DNA of 64,000 nucleotides from Leptodactylus fallax. Taxonomy: Eukaryota; Chordata; Amphibia; Anura; Leptodactylidae. Shown here piece by piece: positions 58,821 to 64,000 of this stretch (the stretch's first letter is position 1; each line of letters starts with the position of its first letter). The translations under genes and the position numbers were made by a program. Below the pieces are notes generated by a model. The model did not search any database. It worked only from the letters and a program-made list of their open reading frames with translations, and was not told the DNA's origin. Where the stretch lies: NCBI GenBank assembly GCA_947044405.1, contig CAMRHE010000168.1:3567501-3631500 (forward strand), read 5' to 3'.

Positions 58821-60317
58821 GTACCCCCCTTTTATGAGGGGCCACCGAACCCTCACCAGACAAACCAGTTTTAGAAGGACCCAGTATTTTCTCTGCCTCT
58901 CCCTGAACAACAACAGGCGCTGGTGAACCAGGCAAACGTTTTTCGCTGGCATTTGCAATACTTTCGGGATAAGACTAGAGGGGCGTTCCCAACCTTTAGC
59001 AGCTGAGACCGTTTCCTCACTGACACAATCTAAGGTGTGCAAAACAATACAGTGGGATGAGCACTGATCTTCCCATTTTACCAACTCCCTTTTACCGCAA
59101 TCAAAAATAGGGTTATAGAGTTTTAACCAGGGGAGCCCCAAAATAATATCGAAAGACAGATGTTTCACAACAAAAAAGCTCATGACCTCCGAAAGTGCAG
59201 TGCCCACTTGCAAAGTGATTAAGGGGGTCTTGAATCGGACCTTACCCCTCGACAGTGGAGCAAAATCCGCCCCAGTAACCGACAGAGGAGTGGCGAGTGG
59301 CAAAAGCTGAGACAAACGAAAATTTGACAAAGTTTGCTGCAGACCCAGAGTCAACTAAGGCCTGACCAGAAACAGATCTGTCACCAGAGGACAGAGACAC
59401 AGATAACATCATCTTATGGATATTTTCGGCAAATACCTGATTGCCTGAGTGGTTCTTCCGACTACCACTCAGGCACTGAAGTTTTTCCACTGGTGTGCGG
59501 GTCTGATCGCGCAGTCTCAGATGATATGACCTGAAGTACCACAGTGCAGGCAAAGGTTATTCCGGAGACGATGTTGCATGGGTTCCTCACCAGGAGTGAT
59601 GGGAGAAAAAGTAGGTTTTTCAGGAGAGAGAGAGAGAGAGAGAGAGGAAAAGACAGAAAACTTGGAGGAAACAGGCCCTACTCTCTCTTTAAAATTTTCC
59701 CGGATCCTACAGTCAATACAGACGGCCAAAGTTATGGCCTGCTCAAGAGTAGGGGGATCTGGGTGACCAACCCAGACTTCCTTAACATGATCACACAGGC
59801 CTTGTTTAAAGTGAGCCTTAAGGTCCAACTCACACCAACCTGCAGTTACACTGCACTTGCGGAACTCTGATCAATACTCCTTGGCAGAGCATTTGCTCTG
59901 CTGCATGGTGAGGAGTTGCGATTCCGCAAGCCCAATGTGGTCTGGCTCAGCATAGATAGAGCCCAGGGACTTAAAAAATTTTTCAAAATCAGACCACTCC
60001 TCAGCCCCAGGAGGGAGTTTAAGGGCCCAGGATTGTGGATCCCCCTGAAGGAGGGATATAACTACTCCCACCATTTGGGCCTGGGATGCATGTGGATTAA
60101 TCCGGAAATACAGGCGACAAGACTCCCAGAAAGTCTCAAATTTTTGGGGATTGTGGGACCGGGGATGATGCAGCAGCCTCAGTAAGGGTTTGAACCTGTT
60201 TAGCTAGCTCAGTTACCAGGCCTGCCAAACCCTCCATCTTGGCTGCAAGGCCCTGAATAGGATCCATGCTGATCCGGAGGGAAGCAATGGCAGAAGGTTA
60301 TTTTGGGCTGGCTATTC
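58821..60317 (-). pseudogene. gypsy-2 gag and protease, degraded; rest of pol deleted
   Basis: The gag start ATG is at 60267. After about 45 residues a frameshift in an A run (near 60140) leads to a Gag body (FEKFFKSLGSIY, 60074 on), a TGA at 59871-59873, and a zinc knuckle LCLHCGTSGH near 59535-59565 with TGA at 59517-59519. The protease motif ALVDSGSAANF lies at about 59340-59370, in another frame, followed by IILGLPWLK near 59120. The sequence then runs to the polypurine tract without any RT, RNase H or integrase motif. At about 1.5 kb, the internal region is far shorter than the 5-6 kb usual for gypsy elements. Confidence 0.85.
59627..59648. repeat. (GA)n microsatellite
   Basis: About 22 bases of alternating G and A within the gypsy-2 gag region; on the coding strand it encodes Ser-Leu repeats. 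Confidence 0.9.
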
Positions 60318-60990
60318 TGTAGGGGAATTGCCAGTTGAGCAATTCCCCAGTGCCGCTGCAGAAAAGGGAAGAAGGGAATGACAGAGACAGTGAGCCCTAA
60401 ACTCGACCAGCCCCTGTCCCTGCCTACTTGTCTCATTGTCATAATGACAGGAACAACATGGCGCCGATCCCTATTCTGAATAAGTGTCACACAGAACAGG
60501 ACAAGACAAAACAACAAGAAGCAGAGTCAGCAAGCCAAGGGTCAAAACCAGACAGACAAGCAGTAACAAATCGAAATCCAAAAGAATAGTCACAAGGGAA
60601 GCCTAGGGTCAGAGGTCAGAATAATTCAGTAGAGCAAGTAGGAAGCTAGCAAGGACAAAGTCACAGGACAGAGTACAACAGCCAACCGACCATGTGTGGG
60701 CATGTGGGCTGATGACCTGTTTATAGGAAGTCCAGGAGCTTCCCTAGACTTGATTGGTAGACAGGTTGTCAATCACACAGGCAAGGCTAAGATTAACTAT
60801 TTGAGGAGCAGAGAGAACAAGGTGCTGGAGATGGGTGTTGCTCAAATTCAATTATATAGTAGTAGTACTAGGACAGTGTTCAGATTGAGCAACAAGAACC
60901 TTAAGCAAGGAATCAAGCTGAACATGCCTCCTGCGCCGCAGCGTGCGAGCAGAGGGTGGCACAGAGACCCAAACAGGCAGAGACGTTACA
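60318..60990 (-). repeat. gypsy-2 5' LTR, complete
   Basis: 673 bases; on the minus strand TGTAACGTCTCTGCC ... CCCCTACA. A TATAAA word (minus strand, near 60722) may be the promoter. It is related to the solo LTR at 22200-22866, of nearly equal length. Confidence 0.9.
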
Positions 60991-62641
60991 CTACCAATAT
61001 GTTTCTTTTTACATTGCAGAAAAATAGGTGTGAAGAAGGCCTAAAACATAAGTAAACCATTGCACGTCACAATAAATTAATAAATTATTGCGGATTAATA
61101 TCTTTTGCAGTGCTTCTTAATTTAATTAATAAATAACTTTAATTGCATAATAATAAGGAAGAGTTTCAACGTCATAAGAAATTCAATATTGACACATAAT
61201 GAAAGTTAATAAACACATAGATAATTGAATGTTTGCAGGTTTTGTAACAACATACAGTACAATATAATTACAAGATAAACAAAATGAATTATTGTAATGA
61301 TTTATAAATATAGTAAACAAAATTATTTGTCAAAAATATTTGCTGAAGTGTTTAAAATTCCAATTAAGTATTGTAATCTTATCTTTTATCGCATACATGC
61401 ATTATATTTTTATATTATAGAAATCATTAACACAACTCATGTTGTTAGGCTGAAAAAAATTTGTTTGCATAGACAGAAACAGTCATGCAATCTTTAACAA
61501 GTTTTACTTTATATTAACATTATGTAATCTTGTAATTCTATTTTGCACTCTACAGTATAATTCAGTAATAAAAAGTCAAGGCAGAAAGGTTGTTATATTG
61601 GTATGTTATTGAAAGGCTGGAATTACACATGCCATTTTTGTGGTAGCTTTGGAGCCAAAAACTAGAATAGATCCAAAATGAAGGAAGTATATACTGTAAG
61701 GGTGATTCTTCATACAGCAAAACACCACTGCAGTTTTTTGAACCAAAATAATAAGAGGATCCTGCAAAAAGGAGAAACTCTTCTTTTCTATTTCCTATTC
61801 TTTTCAAACACAATTTGGGCCTTGCCTCAAAAAACAGGATAAAAAACTGCAGTGTGGTTTCTAAAAAATGTTGTGTGACATAACCTATAGGGAAATGCTT
61901 CCAGATTAAAGTAGGGAGTTGACCACACATCTTCACAACACCTTCCTGACATCTGCCAGATATGTGGAGCTGATGTCGAGTCTTTAAACCCTTCCTGCCG
62001 GTGGCATTTTTCGATTTTTTTTTTTTTTGAATCCCCATCTTCCAAACCCCATAACTTTTTTATTTTTACATTCACAGAGCCATATAAGAGCTTAATGTTT
62101 GTGGGACAAAATGTTCTTCATAAAGGTACCATTTATTATTCTGTACAATATACTGGGAAGCTGGAAAAAAATTCAGAATGAGGTGGGAATTGGAGAAAAA
62201 GTACATTTGTGCAACTTTCTCATGGTCTTCGTTTTTACTGTGTTCACTGTGCAGCCAAAATGACATGTCACCTGTATTCTATGTATTGGTACGATTCTGG
62301 GGATACCAAATTTATATTGTTTTATTTACATTTTAACCCCTTAACAAAAATCCAAAACTTTGCAAAAATGGGGATACATAGGGCATCTTTTTTTTTGCAG
62401 GTTCAGGTGTACTTTTTAGTTATACCATTTTGGGGAATGTCTATTGCTTTGATAACTTTTTATTCAAATTTTTATCAGAGGTGAAGTGAAAAAACGGCAG
62501 TTCAGCACCTTTGATTTTCTTTTTTATTGCTATTTTTTTTTCCGTATGGGAAAAATATTTTTATAAGTTTGTAGACCGGGCATTTTCAGACACAGGGATA
62601 CCTAATGTGTATGTGTTTCACAGTAATTTTTTTGTTTTGTA
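60991..62641. other. AT-rich sequence, no recognised gene
   Basis: The first five bases are the gypsy-2 target duplication. The stretch 61600-61880 resembles old MITE-like sequence, and 61985-62640 resembles an old T-rich dispersed repeat with CCCTTCCTGCCGG. The open frame 61562-62038 on the minus strand has no recognisable domain. Confidence 0.4.
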
Positions 62642-64000
62642 TAGTGGGGAAAAAAGTATTTAGTCAGCCACCAATTGTGCAAGTTCTCCCACTTAAAAAG
62701 ATGAGAGAGGCCTGTAATTGACATCATAGGTAGACCTCAACTATGAGAGACAAAATGAGAAAACATATCTAGAAAATCACATTGTCTAATTTTTTAAGGA
62801 TTTATTTGCAAATTATGGTGGAAAATAAGTATTTGGTCACCTACAAACAACCAAGATTTCTGCCTCTCACAGACCTGTAACTTCTTCTTTAAGAGGCTCC
62901 TCTGTCCTTCACTCATTACCTGTAGTAATGAAATTATTATCAGTATAAAAGACACCTGTCCACAACCTCAAACAGTCACACTCCAAACTCCACTATGGTG
63001 AAGACCAAAGAGCTGTGGAAGTACACCAGCAACAACATTGTAGACCTGCACCAGGCTGGGAAGACTGAATCTGCAATAGGAAAGCAGCTTGGTTTGAAGA
63101 AATCAACTGTTGGAGCAATAATTAGAAAATGGAAGACATACAAGACCACTGATAATCTCCTTCGATCAGGGGCTCCACGCAAGATCTCACCCCATGGGGT
63201 CAAAATGATCACAAGAAAGGTGAGCAAAAATCCCAGAACCACACGGGGGGGACCTAGTGAATGACCTGCAGAAATCTGGGACTAACGTAAGAAAGGGTAC
63301 CGTCAGTAACACACTACGCCACCAGGGACTCAGATCCTGCAGTGCCAGACACGTCCCCCTGCTTAAGCCAGTACATATCTGGGCCCGTCTGAAGTTTGCT
63401 AGAGAGCATTTGGATGTTCCAGAAGAGTATTGGGAGAATGTCATATGGTCAGATGAAACCAAAGTAGAACTGTTTAGTAGAAACACAACTCGTCGTGTTT
63501 GGAGGAGAGTGAATGCTGAGTTTCATCCAAAGAACACCATACCTACTGTGAAGCATGAGGGTGGCAACATCATGCTTTGGGGCTGTTTCTCTGCAAAGGG
63601 ACCAGGACGACTGATCCGTGTACATGAAAGAATGAATGGGGCCATGTATCGTGAGATTTTGAGTGCAAATCTCCTTCCATCAACAAGGGCATTGAAGATG
63701 AAACGTGGCTGGGTCTTTTAGCATGACAATGATCCCAAGCACACTGCCAGGGCAACGAAGGAGTGGCTTCGTAAGAAGCATTTCAAGGTCCTGGAGTGGC
63801 CTAGCCAGTCTCCAGATCTCAACCCCATAGAAAACCTTTGGAGGGAGTTGGAGGCCATGGAGGAATGGGCCAACATACCAGCAACAGTGTGTGCCAACCT
63901 TGTGAAGACTTACAGAAAATGTTTGACCTCTGTCATTGCCAACAAAGGATATATAACAAAGTATGGAGATGAACTTTTGTTATTGACCAAATACTTATTT
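62642..64000 (+). mobile_element. Tc1-like element, family A copy 5, runs off the window
   Basis: Starts TAGTGGGGAAAAAAGTATTT (first base T where other copies have C) after TA at 62640-62641. The left terminal repeat is complete. The window ends in the right terminal repeat (CCAAATACTTATTT). Confidence 0.92.
62995..63978 (+). pseudogene. Tc1-like transposase, family A copy 5, broken
   Basis: ATG at 62995-62997; helix-turn-helix with [13 protein letters not shown] seventh G in the run near 63245-63251 (six in copy 1) shifts the frame. The second part (63257 on) has WSDETK. TAG at 63719-63721 replaces Gln just before [19 protein letters not shown] follows, then about 60 bases are missing after GGGAGTTGG (near 63851). 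The last part encodes [17 protein letters not shown] and ANKGYITKY. Confidence 0.9.

Larger units (their letters stand above)
48414..60990 (-). mobile_element. Ty3/gypsy element gypsy-2, minus strand, with nested insertions
   Basis: Reading on the minus strand: 5' LTR 60990-60318, internal region 60317-58821, first 66 bases of the 3' LTR 58820-58755, then about 9.76 kb of later insertions, then the rest of the 3' LTR 48990-48414. The flanks are ctacc at 48409-48413 and 60991-60995. About 20 bases of LTR are missing at the break. The internal region keeps gag and protease only; RT, RNase H and integrase are absent. The two LTRs differ by roughly 5 percent, so it is clearly older than gypsy-1. 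Confidence 0.85.

Noticed and set aside
61562..62038. 158-codon minus-strand frame
   Set aside because: No recognisable domain, begins in a poly-Lys run from a T tract, and lies in old repeat-like sequence.

Overview
This window looks like non-genic DNA from an amphibian, most likely a frog or toad. I find no host protein-coding gene, rRNA or tRNA. Nearly everything recognisable is a transposable element or its remains: Tc1/mariner elements with DD34E transposases, Ty3/gypsy LTR elements, an L1/Tx1-type LINE, the 3' end of an L2/CR1-type LINE with an (ATT)n tail, hAT-type elements with 8-bp target duplications, and many TTAA-flanked foldback MITEs. The anuran assignment is inference from this combination; no species is claimed.

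Layout. 1-5068: MITEs, a Tc1 fragment, a damaged Tc1 element (family A, copy 1) and a hAT-type element carrying a 31-bp minisatellite. 5087-13699: an almost complete Ty3/gypsy element. Its two 1.12-kb LTRs differ at about two positions and it has a 4-bp target duplication (catg). It encodes gag (zinc knuckle) and pol (protease, reverse transcriptase, RNase H, integrase) in overlapping frames joined by a convincing -1 frameshift signal. Each reading frame also carries one in-frame stop. 13.7-25.2 kb: sparse sequence with a 1.6-kb foldback element whose core looks like a promoter plus first exon, a hAT transposase relic cut by a Tc1 copy, a 90-bp minisatellite, and a Tc1 relic split by a solo LTR. 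25.2-42.2 kb: a decayed Tc1 element, the L2/CR1 3' end, a hAT-like repeat copy, a 30-bp minisatellite, two deleted MITE-like elements, and long unremarkable AT-rich stretches. 42.3-47.4 kb: three Tc1-like elements in a row, two of them an inverted pair of one family.

48414-60990 is a nested transposon. A minus-strand gypsy element (gag and protease only) has a 5-bp target duplication (ctacc) at its outermost ends. Its 3' LTR is split by about 9.8 kb of later insertions. These include a TTAA foldback MITE, a hAT-like fragment with the 31-bp minisatellite, and a hAT-like element at 51704-58642 with a perfect 8-bp duplication (gtgacgat). That last element itself contains an L1/Tx1 LINE with a 19-bp duplication and three TTAA MITEs. 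The window ends inside a fifth copy of Tc1 family A.

The observations most worth following are the gypsy frameshift site with its predicted pseudoknot, the nested structure resolved by target duplications, and a repeated module in several unrelated-looking non-autonomous elements: a CRE-like TGACGTCA or GC/CCAAT boxes followed by a consensus 5' splice site.
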